A stretch of DNA of 64,000 bases, from the NCBI GenBank assembly GCA_026225945.1, contig JAMJFZ010002307.1, positions 3,923,001 to 3,987,000 on the forward strand. Direction: 5' to 3'. The DNA comes from Cricetomys ansorgei. Its lineage: Eukaryota; Chordata; Mammalia; Rodentia; Nesomyidae. Position 1 is the first letter of the stretch. Each line of letters begins with the position of its first letter. A program made the translations under genes and the position numbers. Positions 12,056 to 23,289 of this stretch are shown in pieces. Below the pieces are notes generated by a model. The model was not told where the DNA came from. It saw only the letters and a list, made by a program, of their open reading frames with translations, and searched no databases.

Positions 12056-12204
12056 TGTCTCTGTGTGACTATGCATACATGTGTGGGGTGCCTGTAGAGC
12101 CCACAAAAGGGCACTGGGTCCCCTGGAGCTGGAGTTAAGGTACAAGCTAAGGTCCTCTGCAAGAGTGGTACAGGCTCTTGACCACTGAGCCATCTCTCTA
12201 GCCT
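12010..12204 (-). mobile_element. B3-type SINE with (TG)n tail
   Basis: Antisense head 'accactgagccatctctct' at the right, 'cccctggagctggagtta' in the middle, and pure TG at 12021-12054 at the tail side. Confidence 0.85.
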
Positions 12205-12490
12205 GTTTAACCTCTCGGGTGGATACCGCTCTTTTCCCTGTGTCCCCCTCCACTGTCTGTATTCAGCTCTCTCACCCCTGGCTTGTTGTTCCTTGTTAAT
12301 GTAATAGAGATCTTAGGGATGGGCATTTTCAGTCTTTTTCCACTTTTCCATCTGTCTTATCTCTTTATAACCCATTTTTCTGTCTATTCTCCTCCTCCCC
12401 TCTCTCTTTTTGTGTTACTGATACAAACACTGAGGCACACTCTCTCTTATACACCCATACCATCTCAATGAAAGAGTCTGACGTGTTTGA

Positions 12491-12616
12491 TTTTTTTTTT
12501 GTGTTCATGTGTTATTTGAGACAGGTTCTCTCTTTGTCTCACTGGCTGGCCTAGAACGCACAGAGACCCTACTGACGCAGCCACGTGAGTGCTGGCATTA
12601 AAAGAGTGCATGCTGG
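12491..12616 (-). mobile_element. B1 SINE, diverged
   Basis: A T-run, then 'gagacaggttctctctttg', 'ctggctggcctagaac' and 'tgagtgctggcattaaaaga': an antisense B1 with its poly(A) complement at the left. Confidence 0.75.
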
Positions 12617-12619
12617 GAA

Positions 12620-13955
12620 CAAGAGGTGTGAATTGTAAGATCCTTTCTTAATGTTCTCTCTAGAGCTGAAGCAACATCTTATCTTGAGCACTGGGAACTA
12701 TTGAGCTGTTTTCTTCTCAACTCTGTGCCTTTACTGTTAAAAATTCTCCATGGCTGGCTTCTCCATGGTATCTTTGGACACAATGTCCTTGGTGGAGGAA
12801 TTTCTCAGGGGACCTGACTTTTAAAAAGGTCCCGATCCTGTCTCTCATTCTTTCTGAATATACTTCTAGCTCCCTATTTTTTATTCTTCCTCTAAATCGA
12901 CACCACAGCTGAGCTCATACATGGTCTGGCTCAATTCAAACGTGAATCTTTCTTCACCCACATTTGTCAACTTGTCTACAACCAGAAAGTTTAGAAGCAA
13001 CAATTAAAAAAAAAAAATTACCTCATCCGTTGAGAATTCACAAGGAGAGGTGTTGCATTAACAAACTGTTCAATTTCTGCTCCCACAGAACTGGGCGATT
13101 TATCCTCCAGCCCTAATTTTTGTGGTGTGTTACCTGGGCTACTAGGGTCACACGGGGAGAACGTGTCAATAATTTTGGTGTGTGCTGTGTATCAGGATGT
13201 GATAGAACCGTGGTGGCTCTATTTGCATTGCTCTGCTGCTCTCTGTTTCCTTTTTAATTGGGTTATAAAACAATTAGTTAACACTATGTCTTTTTAGAAC
13301 TCCCCAAGAGGGCCAGAATCTGTTTGTTCTCCCTGGGCGATGGGGGAAAAGGAACCCCCAGGACTCCGTTTTATTTACAGCAGGATGAAGGTCACCCAGG
13401 AACAGTTCTGTGCTGGTGCTGTCTCTTTCTGTGCTGACCTCTCTTGCATTGTTTGGCTTCTTTGCTCCCCCTGTGCTTTGAAGAGCTGCACACCAGGTGT
13501 CCCTGTTCTGAATTACACATGAAAGACCCACATCCCTGGACTAATTAGCTAGTAAACTGTCCCCGCCTCCCCTGGGCTTAATTGATGGTGTTCTTAAAAA
13601 AAGGGGGAGGGGGGAGACAGTTCCTCAGCCCCACGGATACCATACGCTGCCATCTCTCCCTTGTCTGTCTCAAGTGCAGAAAGAGATTCATATTATTTTG
13701 ATTTCTAGGTAAGGCACCAGGGCACCAGTAGCATCTGTCATAAAATGCTGACCCCGAGTGAAAGGAAGCCACCCTAGATTTGCCTAAGCTGAGTCTTCAA
13801 AGCCATGCCTGTGGCTCCCCAAGGTGCAACACTTCCAGAATGATCTACTTGCTCACAGTAGCAAGACCCAGGGTCTTATTTGTACCTGGGGTTCATTTCT
13901 GTCCTTGATTCGATTCCTTGTCAAAGCAGGGTCAGGGGTTTGATGGTTGTATTTT
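12620..13955. other. Unique non-coding sequence
   Basis: No repeat family recognised apart from short A/G runs (13009-13018, 13597-13615). Opposing small frames at 13274-13531 and 13340-13522 lie on the same DNA and have no domain. Confidence 0.4.
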
Positions 13956-13959
13956 TTAC

Positions 13960-14123
13960 TGCAGCGCTAGAGATATTAGATAAAGCTAAAACGTGGACAG
14001 TCAGATAAAGCTAAAACTCTGCACTGTCTTGTCATCAAGGAGCAGGAGTGTGGGTTAGGTCTGTTTTTCATTTGTTGGGATCTTCACACCCTGGTGGAGG
14101 GACCTCTGTCACTGTGGGACTTG
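13960..14123 (-). repeat. Right arm of the 164-bp inverted duplication
   Basis: Reverse complement of 10857-11021, collinear and gap-free at about 90% identity. The 2.9 kb between the arms includes a MaLR-like LTR, a B1 fragment, a B3 and a B1, so the arms are not simply one recent foldback unit. Confidence 0.85.
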
Positions 14124-14124
14124 C

Positions 14125-15195
14125 TGTTTGGGCTTGACCTCTTTCCAGGAAACTGGGAAGACTATGCACCTGTGTAAACCCTCCATGGTCCGATTTGCCC
14201 CTGAATGTTTCTCAATACTCTTTCTTTTAATCAGTCATGTCCTTTTTTTTTTTTTTAAATATTAGGCTTTAAAATTTATCTCATAAATTCTTTTAACTTT
14301 CCCCCCATCATTATTTGATTGTTTCTATGCATGTCGTTTTTGTCCTTTGGTTCTTAGAACCAGGATTTAAGTACTGTTGGGTCCTCAAAATAGCTCAAGT
14401 AGACACTGAGATGTACATATGACTATTCAAAGCAGTTTTTGTCAGCGGGTTGCATTCTGGCATGCTAGGGCCAGCCCCCCCGAAACAAAACAAAACAAAA
14501 CAAAACAAAACATGGTGGCCCCCAAACGCGACCACATGGGTCTTGTTAACCAAACAGGCAGTGGCTAGGGGATCTTTCTGCTTTGTCTGGATCTGAACAC
14601 TGGGATGGTGTGTTATTTCTCCTGGGGGAAGCAAAGGGCTTCTGGGAAAGCAAGGATTTTACAGGGAAGAGGAGAGCCAAGGTCAGTGCCATCACCACTA
14701 GGGGTGCTGGTCCTCTCAAGTACTTATAATCAATTTTTACATTTGAGGGTGTTCTTGAGTGTTCCCCTTATGAATTATTTCTGTAAAAGCTTGGTGTCCT
14801 TGAGTTGCTTCACGAATTCTAGCCTGTGGCCATTACTACCACAGGCCATCCCGCTGAGGAATGCAGCTTTCAATGCCTCCGTTGTCAATTTCTCATTTTC
14901 TAACTCCTCAGGAAGCTGCCCTCCATATTTAGTGTGGAAGAAATTTCCAGAACACGATACAAGGAGGCAAAGCACAAAAAGAAAAATCATATATATATAA
15001 TTGGTTTTCTGAAGTGTTTTATGAAGTCCATTATTGAAAAAGCACTGAAGTTAAAGATAAAAATGAAGGATCCTGTTGGACAGTTTGGCCTGTGGCTGGA
15101 GGATTTATTGGTGAGTGATCACTTGGTACACGTGATCAGATTAGGAACTGTAAAGCGTTGTATCATGAGCCTTCTGATTTGCTCACTTAAGCACA
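14125..15195. other. Unclassified sequence with (AAAAC)n
   Basis: A pure AAAAC array lies at 14482-14511 and a T-run near 14240. The rest is not recognised. The 131-aa frame at 14605-15000 has no domain I know and is opposed by another frame on the other strand. Confidence 0.4.
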
Positions 15196-15199
15196 ACTA

Positions 15200-15345
15200 G
15201 CCTTGCTGGTCATCGAATCTAGAGAAAACAGTGAGTTCCAGGTTCAGCGAGGGCCCATGTCTCAAAAACTGAAGTGGACAACAATTGGGAGACATCTAGC
15301 CTCCATTATGAGCTTGTAGAGTGAGTGTACCTGCACGTGCGCGCG

Positions 15346-15386
<41 letters not shown>

Positions 15387-15388
15387 CA
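15200..15388 (+). mobile_element. B4/RSINE1-type SINE 3' part with (GC)n(AC)n tail
   Basis: Contains 'agtgagttccaggttcagcg', 'cccatgtctcaaaaactgaa' and a purine-pyrimidine tail. This matches the 3' half of RSINE1/B4. The head is missing. Confidence 0.7.
15332..15388. repeat. 57-nt strict purine-pyrimidine alternation
   Basis: TGCACGTG, then GC repeats, then CA repeats, with no break in R/Y alternation. The (GC)n core makes it a strong Z-DNA candidate. Confidence 0.9.
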
Positions 15389-15799
15389 CAAAATCTTTTC
15401 TTCAAAAATGAAAAGTTGAAGCCCACCAGCGATTAGAGCAGGGTCAGACTTACACAAGGTCTTTACAGAATGTTTTTTATAGACTAAGTTCTGTGCCAAG
15501 AAGCAATATGTTTTCAGCCTTTCACATTTTTTTCTCAGTGTCATTTCTTGGAGCTAAATAGACTTTTATATGCAATGGCCATATGCATTTTTCACACTAA
15601 CTCTTGGGCCTTGTTTGGTAACAACCTACTGCCATTGTTTGGGTGACCATAATAGCCATAGATTGACTTGCTGAGTTCAAATGTCGATTTCACATCTGTC
15701 TTCTCTGCTCCTTGGATATATTTCTAGCAGATCCCTGAATCTTCTTTTCAACTCCTATTCTTTTGTTTTTTTGCTTTTCCCAAGTCAAGCACTCTTGCT

Positions 15800-16790
15800 T
15801 GTAGTTGTAGATGTCAGATGCTGATGTAGATTCACCAGATGTAGATGTTAATTCAGGGCAGAGGCTTTTATTCTTTTGTCTAATTACATCAGGAGTTCTA
15901 ACCTGGAGCCCTGGAGCCCTGGAGCCCTGGAGCCCTGGAGCCCTGGAGCCCTGGAGCCCTGGAGCCCTGGAGCCCTGGAGCCCTGGAGCCCTGGAGCCCT
16001 GGAGCCCAGGAGCCCAGGAGATTTTAGTCCTCTTTAAAATCTAGTCTTAAGCCTTGAACTGGAAGTCTTCAGCCTTTGTAGAATCTAGAATATTTAAACT
16101 GCTATCCTGGAACTAGAAAGCTTTATCAGCCTTAGCCTTCCCAGACCTACTACTGACTGAGTCACTCTAACTAGCTCCTTCTGAACTCTTACTCTTATTC
16201 TTACTCTTATGGTTCAACACATTCTCTGCTTTGGGCTTCTGCTGAGTTCTATTGTCTCTCTCCCTGAGCTCTCATTGCTCTATCCTGCCTCTGTAAATTG
16301 ACTGCTTCTACTAACAGCTCTTATTCCTCTGTAACTGACTCTTTAACTTACTCTGTAACTGCTCTTCAACTGACTCTTCTTACTGACTGCTTCAACTTAC
16401 TCTTCAGCCTACCTTCTTAACTGACTGCTTCAACTTATTCTGTAACTGCTTCTATGTAACTCCTTTTAACTAAGCTGAGAGCTTACCTTTTTTCGTGAGA
16501 GTCAGGCATGTTCTTACTCTGCTAACTCTTCCTTTGATTAATCACTTTGTCAGCCATCCACTCTGACTCGTCTCATACTTCACTTCCTGTGTGACACTGA
16601 CACACTGCCTCCTTCTGACACTGCCTCCTTCTGAGTTCTGCTTCCTGTGTCTGTTTCCACTGTCTCCGCCCCCCCAGGAATTAAAGGTGTGGACCATCAT
16701 TGCCTTCTGAATACTGGGATTAAAGATGTGTCTACATTCCATTTAGACCGAACGGATCTCTGAATGTAACTCCTGTAATGTAGACCTTAG
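15800..16790. mobile_element. Unassigned repeat-like block, possibly an LTR remnant
   Basis: Starts near 'cagatgtagatgttaattca', has an 8-bp minisatellite, then 16120-16560 with a degenerate 'aactgactgcttcaactta' quasi-repeat, and ends with two B1-like 'attaaaggtgtg' pieces at 16672-16745. The composition recalls rodent repetitive elements, but I cannot name the family. Confidence 0.35.
15905..16016. repeat. Octamer minisatellite (GGAGCCCT)14
   Basis: Exactly fourteen contiguous 8-bp units: twelve GGAGCCCT followed by two GGAGCCCA. Near-perfect identity suggests recent expansion. The GALEPWSP-type frame across it is a by-product. Confidence 0.97.
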
Positions 16791-16937
16791 CTTTTACATA
16801 GCACTATTCCTCTACAATTACTAGTTTCTGAATATCTTTCCATATATATATGGAGTTAGAAACTTAGATATTTGCAAAGGTGTGCACACATCTGTTAACA
16901 CACATTCTTAGTTATAGCTTAAAAAATAAGTATGTGA

Positions 16938-17055
16938 AGCTGGGCATGGTGGTTCAAACCTATAATCCCAGCATTTGAAACATGGAGACAAGAGGATCAC
17001 TGCTTCCAGGCCAGCATGGACTAAATGGCAAGATCCTACTCAAAACCACAAAAAT
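16938..17055 (+). mobile_element. B1 SINE, old
   Basis: Starts 'gctgggcatggtggttcaa', then 'tataatcccagcatttgaa', and ends in an A-rich tail. It is diverged and slightly short. Confidence 0.82.
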
Positions 17056-17080
17056 AAATGAGTATGAAGAACTGTATTTT

Positions 17081-17300
17081 GGGGACCGGAGAGGTAGCTC
17101 GGCAATTAAGAGCAATTGCTGCTCTTTCAGAGGATCCAGGTTTGGTGCCTAGCACCCATTTGGCATCTCACAACCATCTATAACTCCAGTCCCATAGGAT
17201 CTAACACCATCTTCTGACTTTAAAGGGCACCATACATGAATGCCATACACAGACATGCATTCAAACACTCATGAAATTAAATACATCTATTTATTTTAAA
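17081..17300 (+). mobile_element. B3/B2-type SINE
   Basis: Head 'ggagaggtagctcggcaatt' with 'agagcaattgctgctctttc', middle 'tataactccagtcccatagg', tail with 'aaattaaatacatctattta'. Confidence 0.85.
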
Positions 17301-17785
17301 CAAATAAAATTCTATTCTAAACCAATGGTCAGAATACTTCTGATATTTACTCTTTTGCCTTTTTTGGAGACTTCCAGTTCTAATCATAATAATAACCATT
17401 CTAATACCTTTTGGGTTCTTTCTACTAAGTTTAATCTACATTTATGCATGTTAAGACTCCCAGAGGTTATAAGATAAGCTCAATACAGATGAATTCAACT
17501 AGTTTGATTCCAAAATCTCTTTTATTTAACTTCTCTTTTAATGTTTGGGTGTGTCTGTTCTGACTTATTATCTAACTGAATGGAAACTTTTCTGCTATGG
17601 ATCATTTCCATTTTATATTAGAGATGGAAAGCATTTGTAATAAAGACAATAACAAAAACAAACCCAAACTCAAACTCAGAAAAACCTTACTTGATGTCCA
17701 TTCCTGTACAACTTTGATGAGGCCAGTGGAGTCAGGAATAAAGCCACGTATGGTCCATGTGCACCTTTAAAAGTGTAAGGAGTGG
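17301..17785. other. Unique AT-rich sequence
   Basis: No repeat recognised. The 68-aa frame at 17271-17477 starts inside the SINE tail and is not supported. Confidence 0.4.
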
Positions 17786-18075
17786 GGCCAGGGAGATGCT
17801 ATGCAACCGTGAAGATCAGAGGCGTTCTGATCTCTAGCACCACGTAAAAGCCAAATGAGTGTAGCAACCCATTTGTTATCCTAGCCAATGGGAGATCAAC
17901 ACAGGGGATTCTTGAAGAAAGCTGGCTAGCTACACTAGCCAAGCCATAGAGCTCAGGTTCAAGGAGAGACCCTGCCTTAATATACAAGGTGGAGATTGAT
18001 CAAGGAAGTCAACCTTGGGCATGTGTATACACATACAAATATATGTATATACGCATGCATGCCACACATATTTGC
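17786..18075 (+). mobile_element. B4/RSINE1-type SINE
   Basis: tRNA-like head near 'gccagggagatgctatgcaa', then 'tagcaccacgtaaaagcc', 'ggctagctacactagccaag', 'gagagaccctgccttaatat' and 'caaggtggagattgatcaag', in RSINE1 order, ending in a TA/CA-rich tail. Confidence 0.82.
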
Positions 18076-19030
18076 ACATAGACTATGATCAAATAAGGAA
18101 TGTTTTGTTGAATAGAATGAACTCTCATGTTAAACAGTAAGATGTCACTAACACAGTTGACAGCATTCCTTTCGAAAGAATTAGTCAAGCATTAGTCATG
18201 ATAGAACAAAATTCCTATTGTACTGAACTTGCTTTTTAAGATGTAGACAAAAGCTCTTAATATGTTGCTGATGACTATAAAGTGTTTATTCGACTGCAAA
18301 GGTGTTTAACATTTCTTCATTATAAATGTATTTCCAATATCTTCTTAAAATTATTCTTCCCTTTAAATTAGTATCATCCATCCAACTGATTATACCCGTT
18401 ATAATCACAGTGTGAAGTGAAGTCATCACTGAATGTTTGTATAGATTACTCTTCATCAGATGATCTGGTAAACATGCACAATCATGTTTAAATCTGTTAA
18501 CAAATCCTAGTCTTTCTAGTTGCATATTACACCTTGAAGCTTTGCTTTCTCCAATGCTGCCTTCCTCTCCCATCTCTGTTTTCCCATGTGTTAGAGTAAG
18601 AGTTTCCTAACTCACTCATATTACTTTACCAAAACACCCTGTGCCCCTAATTTGTTTGTCTCACAGCAGCCTGTATGACCCCTTTCAAATAGAAACCACA
18701 TTACACTATAATCATATCACAGCGCCCCACCCCCATTTCAATCTCTTCACCCACACTAACTTGTCATAACCTGGCATTCAGTACGAACCTGCAGGATGTG
18801 GGCTCTGCTTCCCTTCAGAATGTCAGCCTGAGCCATTGTCTCATTATGAAGCTGAAGTTCGTTCAGTCCATTTGGGGATGGGTATGTACATAGCATTCCC
18901 TATGTCACAGCCTTTGAACAGTCTCCATTGTATACAGATGTGTTCAGCTGCACCCTCTCCAGTCAGCTACATGTTTTGTTTTTTGTTTTTTATGCTTTGG
19001 AATGTCACAGTTAAAGAGCTCTTCCTCTCT
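18076..19030. other. Unique non-coding sequence
   Basis: No repeat recognised. The 95-aa minus-strand frame at 18286-18573 lacks a domain I recognise and is not called. Confidence 0.4.
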
Positions 19031-19034
19031 TATC

Positions 19035-19073
<39 letters not shown>
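19031..19073. repeat. (TATC)n microsatellite
   Basis: About ten TATC units followed by variant TCTA/TGTC sequence to about 19140. Confidence 0.93.
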
Positions 19074-19184
19074 ATCTACCTGTCTACTATTATCTGTCTG
19101 TCAATCAGATGATCTGATTATCTATTATCTATTTGTCTATATCATATATATATGTATAACAATTACCTATATATCAATTTTAAT

Positions 19185-19503
19185 GTTTTGTGTGTATGGT
19201 AGCTATGTGCATATGAATGTGTGTGTAAACAGGTGTGTGTAACTGTGCAAGCCCTTGCAGAGACCAGAGAGGAAGTCAGGTACCATGCTGTATAACTCCC
19301 CACTTTATTTCCCGGATATGGGGTCTCTCACTGAAGCTTTTTCAGAGAGACTGGCTGGCCACGAACCTGCAGTGACCCTCCGGTCCCTGCTCCCACCCTG
19401 TTCAGGGCTAGGGTTACAGGTGTGCGCGTAGGAGCTGAGATCCGAGCTAAGGTCTTCGTGCTTGTACAGCAGCACCCTTATCCACGAGCTGTCTTGTAGC
19501 CCA
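19185..19503 (-). mobile_element. B4/RSINE1-type SINE
   Basis: The TG-rich tail is at the left, then 'gagaccagagaggaagtcag', a 'ggggtctctcactgaagc' B1-like part, 'ggttacaggtgtgcgcgt' and the antisense tRNA head at the right. It is full length. Confidence 0.82.
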
Positions 19504-19758
19504 CCGCCCTACCTAGATGAACTCACACTCTTTGTCTCTAACGGCATGTAAAGGATTTTTTAAAAAGGGATGTATGTTGCCATTTTCTGCCATTTGGGTC
19601 TGGGCTCTTAAAGGCTTCAGCTGTTCCTAAGGGCTGTAAGCTTTTTGCAACTGCTGTTACTTTTTCACTGGTTACTGAACGACTAACAGAACTCTCTGTC
19701 CATCTCTGGTTCAGCTTCTCTGGGCAGTTTCTGAGAAAGATCTAATTTGTAACCATTT
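19504..19758. other. Short unique stretch
   Basis: Nothing recognised. Confidence 0.4.
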
Positions 19759-19783
19759 AAAAACAAAACAAAACAAAACAAAA
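19759..19783. repeat. (AAAAC)n microsatellite
   Basis: About five AAAAC units. Confidence 0.9.
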
Positions 19784-19810
19784 CCAACCTCAATTAGCTC
19801 AAAGTTAAAT

Positions 19811-19959
19811 GGAAAGGAAAGGAAAGGGAAGGGAAGGGAAGGGAAGGGAAGGGAAGGGAAGGGAAGGGAAGGGAAGGGAAGGGAAGGGAAGGGAAGGAGA
19901 AAGGAAGGGAAGGGAAGGAGAAAGGAAGGGAAAGGAGAAAGGAAAGGAAAAGAGAAAAA
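19811..19959. repeat. 149-nt pure purine tract (GGGAA)n
   Basis: Every base from 19811 to 19959 is A or G. The core is a GGGAA array that degrades on both sides to GGAAA and GAGAAA variants. Mirror symmetry makes intramolecular triplex (H-DNA) possible. The poly-Ser/Phe/Pro and Lys/Gly/Glu frames here are repeat artefacts. Confidence 0.97.
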
Positions 19960-20537
19960 TTTACAGCCCCCTCTTGGCTGTCTTAATTGGTCTCCAAGGC
20001 TTCCCAGCAACTGTGTCCCTTCTTTCTTATTCTCTAGAACCATCTGTCTTTATCTGAGCCTTGTTTCTGCTTGCTTTCCCTAGCATCAGCTTTTGTGCTC
20101 ACTCTTCCCCTGTCTCTACCCGAACTGCTGTTTCCAATGGATACTCTCTCTTATATACCTCCCTCCAAGCTGTTCCCAGAAGTCCAAGTGGTGTGCTAAG
20201 GAAGGCGTCACAGCTCAAAACGCCTCCTGGAAAAGCGTTCCTTTACAGTGGCATCCTTCCTTAGGTGCTTACAACGAAGGCAGCCTTTGATTCCATTTCG
20301 CTTATTTGTCTGACGCTTGTTTCACTTATACCACCGTCAGCGTCATGGGACAGAGTACGAAGTGCCAGTTTCAGCCGCAGCCCTGTTAACATTTAGCACA
20401 GGCAGGGTTGGACAGACATACTTTTCTTAAAAAAGGTGTTTGTCAAATAACTCATAGGACAATATTAGCAATCTTACTAACACAGTGTGTCTACCTAAGA
20501 AGTTAATGACAGCATCTTAATATCTGATAGTAAGAAA
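19960..20537. other. Unique non-coding sequence
   Basis: No repeat or exon recognised. Two overlapping frames of 65-67 aa are unsupported. Confidence 0.4.
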
Positions 20538-20686
20538 GTAATTTGGGCATGGAAGAGCATGGCTGTCATCCCAGAACTTGGGAGGCAGAGGCAGGAAGAC
20601 CACTCAGAGTTGAAGGCTAGCCTGGGCTTCATACAGAGCTTCAGGTCAGCTAGAGCTATAGAGTAAGATTCTGTTTCAAAAATAAC
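20538..20686 (+). mobile_element. B1 SINE, old
   Basis: Contains 'gcatggctgtcatcccag', 'cttgggaggcagaggcagga', 'gaaggctagcctgggcttca' and tail 'ctgtttcaaaaataa'. Confidence 0.88.
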
Positions 20687-20689
20687 CCT

Positions 20690-22480
20690 AGTGATAAAGT
20701 TATAATAGTGGAAATAAGTACAGCAGCCAAAGTAGCAGTACTTATAAAAGAAAGGAAATTGATTGGAAAGGGGTGGAGGTCCTAAGAAAAGACAGCCAAG
20801 ACACAGTACCCACTTGAGGGAGCGCCACGGTGACAAAAGCTACTTTGATGTCAGGTGTAAAGAATTATCCACAAAGGCACTTTTTCACCCAGACTGGGAG
20901 ACTGAGCCAGTTGCACATCCAAGAGGACCTGGTTCCCTGGGGAAATACATACAAGCTTGCCCTGGAAACTATGAGCAGCCAGGAAGGTTACAGGATGCAT
21001 AGCAAGTCAAAGCAGGGCTATTTAGACAATGCTACCTAAAACACATTCACCATCACATGCTCCTTAAGCCTCAGCTTTCCCAGATGGGGATTAGATGTAC
21101 TGAAGGGGTTCAGGGTGTGTGTGTCTGTCGTATTTCTCCTAAAGAGTGGAAACTGACCATCTTGTTGGGGAATAGTATTGAGGACAGCCCCAGTTCTTTG
21201 TCATGGCTATGTTACAAACACAGTGGTTTCCTTTGATGCTGACCTTGAGGCTATAGCTGTTCTAAAGAAGCCAAGGAGCTGTCTCAACCTCTGGGGTCAA
21301 GCTGCAGATACACTATCTAGAACCACAGAGACTGGAGAACTGTGGCAGTGGCCCACTGGCATCAAGAAGGTAATGAGCTATGCTGTGACTAACTTATTTT
21401 TCTACAATTAGTCTTTATCTAAAATTTATAGTTGCCTGTTAATCGCATTTGCAATGTGTACCAATTGTATAACTGTTAAAGATACAACCAAGGGGCTGGG
21501 TTATTGAGCACACATCAAGACAGACATCGCTAAAAGCCTTTTACGATTAAAACTGGAGCAGGGTGGAATTCAAATGGAAAGGATGGCTAACCACAACCAA
21601 CTATGCATGAAAAATGTCAAGAGAAAACCTACTGTTTTGTATGTTAAAACATTAGTGGGGACCGGGCGGCAGGGGAGAGTTCCACGAGGGAGCAGTTGGT
21701 ATGAAGGTGGGTGTTAGGAAAGCTAACTCATAAAGTGTAGTGAACACAGGAAGAGCAATATGCTGCTTTCCAGAGAGTGAGGGTGTCCAAAGGGGATTGA
21801 ATGACAGCACGGGATCACTAGGCTGGATCAGGATGGAGCCTGTGTCCCCAGGAGTAGGGATTAGTTGAAAGACACTAGGAGTGTCTTTCCCTAAGGGCTG
21901 TCACTGTGTGGTTGACACTGGTGCTCATGAGCTAAGTGAATAGCAAGTTGGCTTTAGAGTTCTAGAGCTGTCAGATCACACTAGTTAAATCAGGGAGGCA
22001 CAGCAAGGTGATCAGGTACGGATAGCAGCATGTGGAACAGAAGGAGTGAAGGTGGGTTCCTGGTCTTTGCTTTCAGCAGCAGAGTGCTCTGTGGCGACCC
22101 TACTGAGATAATCAGCTGGGGTAGTGGCACCCTGTTGTTGTAAGCTCTCTGTGGTGGCTCAGCAAGAATGACAAGGAGGCATACCTGAGGAAACACTTTC
22201 CAGATTTTAAGATAGAGTCTGATTTGCAGGAAAAACAACTTGTAACCTTGTCTGCAGGAAGAGTTCCCTTGTCGCATGGGGTTCTCATCACAATAGCAGG
22301 CGTGTCGTGTCAGGACCACCTCACCTTACCAGTATCTGGACAAGTCTGCAGGAAACAAAACAAAACAAAATGGACTCTGAGAAGGCTGGAGTTTCTTTTT
22401 CTTCTTCCCTGTCTCCATGTTGGATTAGCTGGCATGATGCCATGCCCCATGTTGCAGGCACCACTTGATGTCTCTGTGAC
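20690..22480. other. Mostly unique sequence
   Basis: I recognise no standard family. Frames at 20763-21039, 21990-22319 and 22224-22595 have no domains, and the last two lie opposite one another. A short AAAAC run sits near 22357. Confidence 0.4.
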
Positions 22481-22765
22481 AGCAACCAAAGAAGACAAGG
22501 AGGGTTTTCATAGGTGCAAACTCTGCCAGACTTCAGCAGAGGGAACCACTGTTATGTCAGGTGCCCTACTGGACAATGGAACCCCGAGTGTCTGAGCTCA
22601 GGTGTTTTTATTGATTCAGAACTCCTCAAGTGTTCTACTGTAGCACATGCAGGTCATGATCAAACATCCCCTGCGTAAATCCAACACCTGCATACAATAC
22701 AAAATGCCAAGACCTAGGGAAACCCTCACCCAACAGTGCACAAAACAATTATTTTATGGATAACT
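22481..22765 (+). repeat. Unassigned interspersed repeat, copy A
   Basis: Similar over about 280 bp to the reverse complement of 42056-42340. Shared blocks include 'cagcagagggaacca', 'tgagctcaggtgtttttatt', 'cagaactcctca', 'aatccaacacctg' and 'acaatacaaaa'. Similarity is about 70-75% by eye with small gaps. A family name cannot be given. Confidence 0.7.
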
Positions 22766-22782
22766 GAAAATAAACTTCTAGC

Positions 22783-22937
22783 CTGGCAGAGATGGCACAC
22801 GTCTTTAATGCAGTCAGATCTCTGTTAGGTCTAGACCAACCTGCTTTACAGATTGAGTTCCAAGACAGACAGAATTACAACAGAGAAACTCTGTCTGGAG
22901 AAACCAAATAAACAAATAAGTAAACAAATAAACAAAC
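22783..22937 (+). mobile_element. B1 SINE with internal deletion
   Basis: Head 'gcctggcagagatggcacac', abrupt jump after 'tttaatgcagtc' to 'agatctctgttagg', then 'acaacagagaaactctgtct' and an (AAATAAAC)-like tail. Confidence 0.85.
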
Positions 22938-22939
22938 TT

Positions 22940-23289
22940 CTACCACAACACTCAGATGAAGCTGCCCCAAGCTGAGCACATTTTTTTTTTTTCTGAATGG
23001 CTTTCCCTCGAGATGATGAATAGACCTGTGGATGAAGTAGACTCTGGACTGTGAGCTAAAGGCTTAGAAATGAGATATAAATCTGGAAGCTACTGCTATG
23101 TGGGATTGCATATGGTTGGATAGGCAATTAAAAGGGGTGGGGCCTGGGGAAACCAAGAGGAAGATTGGCATTGAGGGCAGAGGGCAGGGCTAGGGAGGAC
23201 TAGAAGTTGACAGATTGGAGGAGAGATGGCTGGGAAAGTTTCTTCTAGAAAGGGAAACTGTGGGGTCTTCTGGAAGCCAAGGAGATGTC
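22940..23289. other. Unclassified, purine-rich
   Basis: G/A-rich text with a T-run at 22981. No family assigned. Confidence 0.35.

Noticed and set aside
18286..18573. 95-aa minus-strand frame
   Set aside because: Length is within chance for AT-rich DNA, and no motif or homologue is recognised.
19711..20057. Ser/Pro/Phe- and Lys/Gly/Glu-rich frames
   Set aside because: Artefacts of the GGGAA purine tract.
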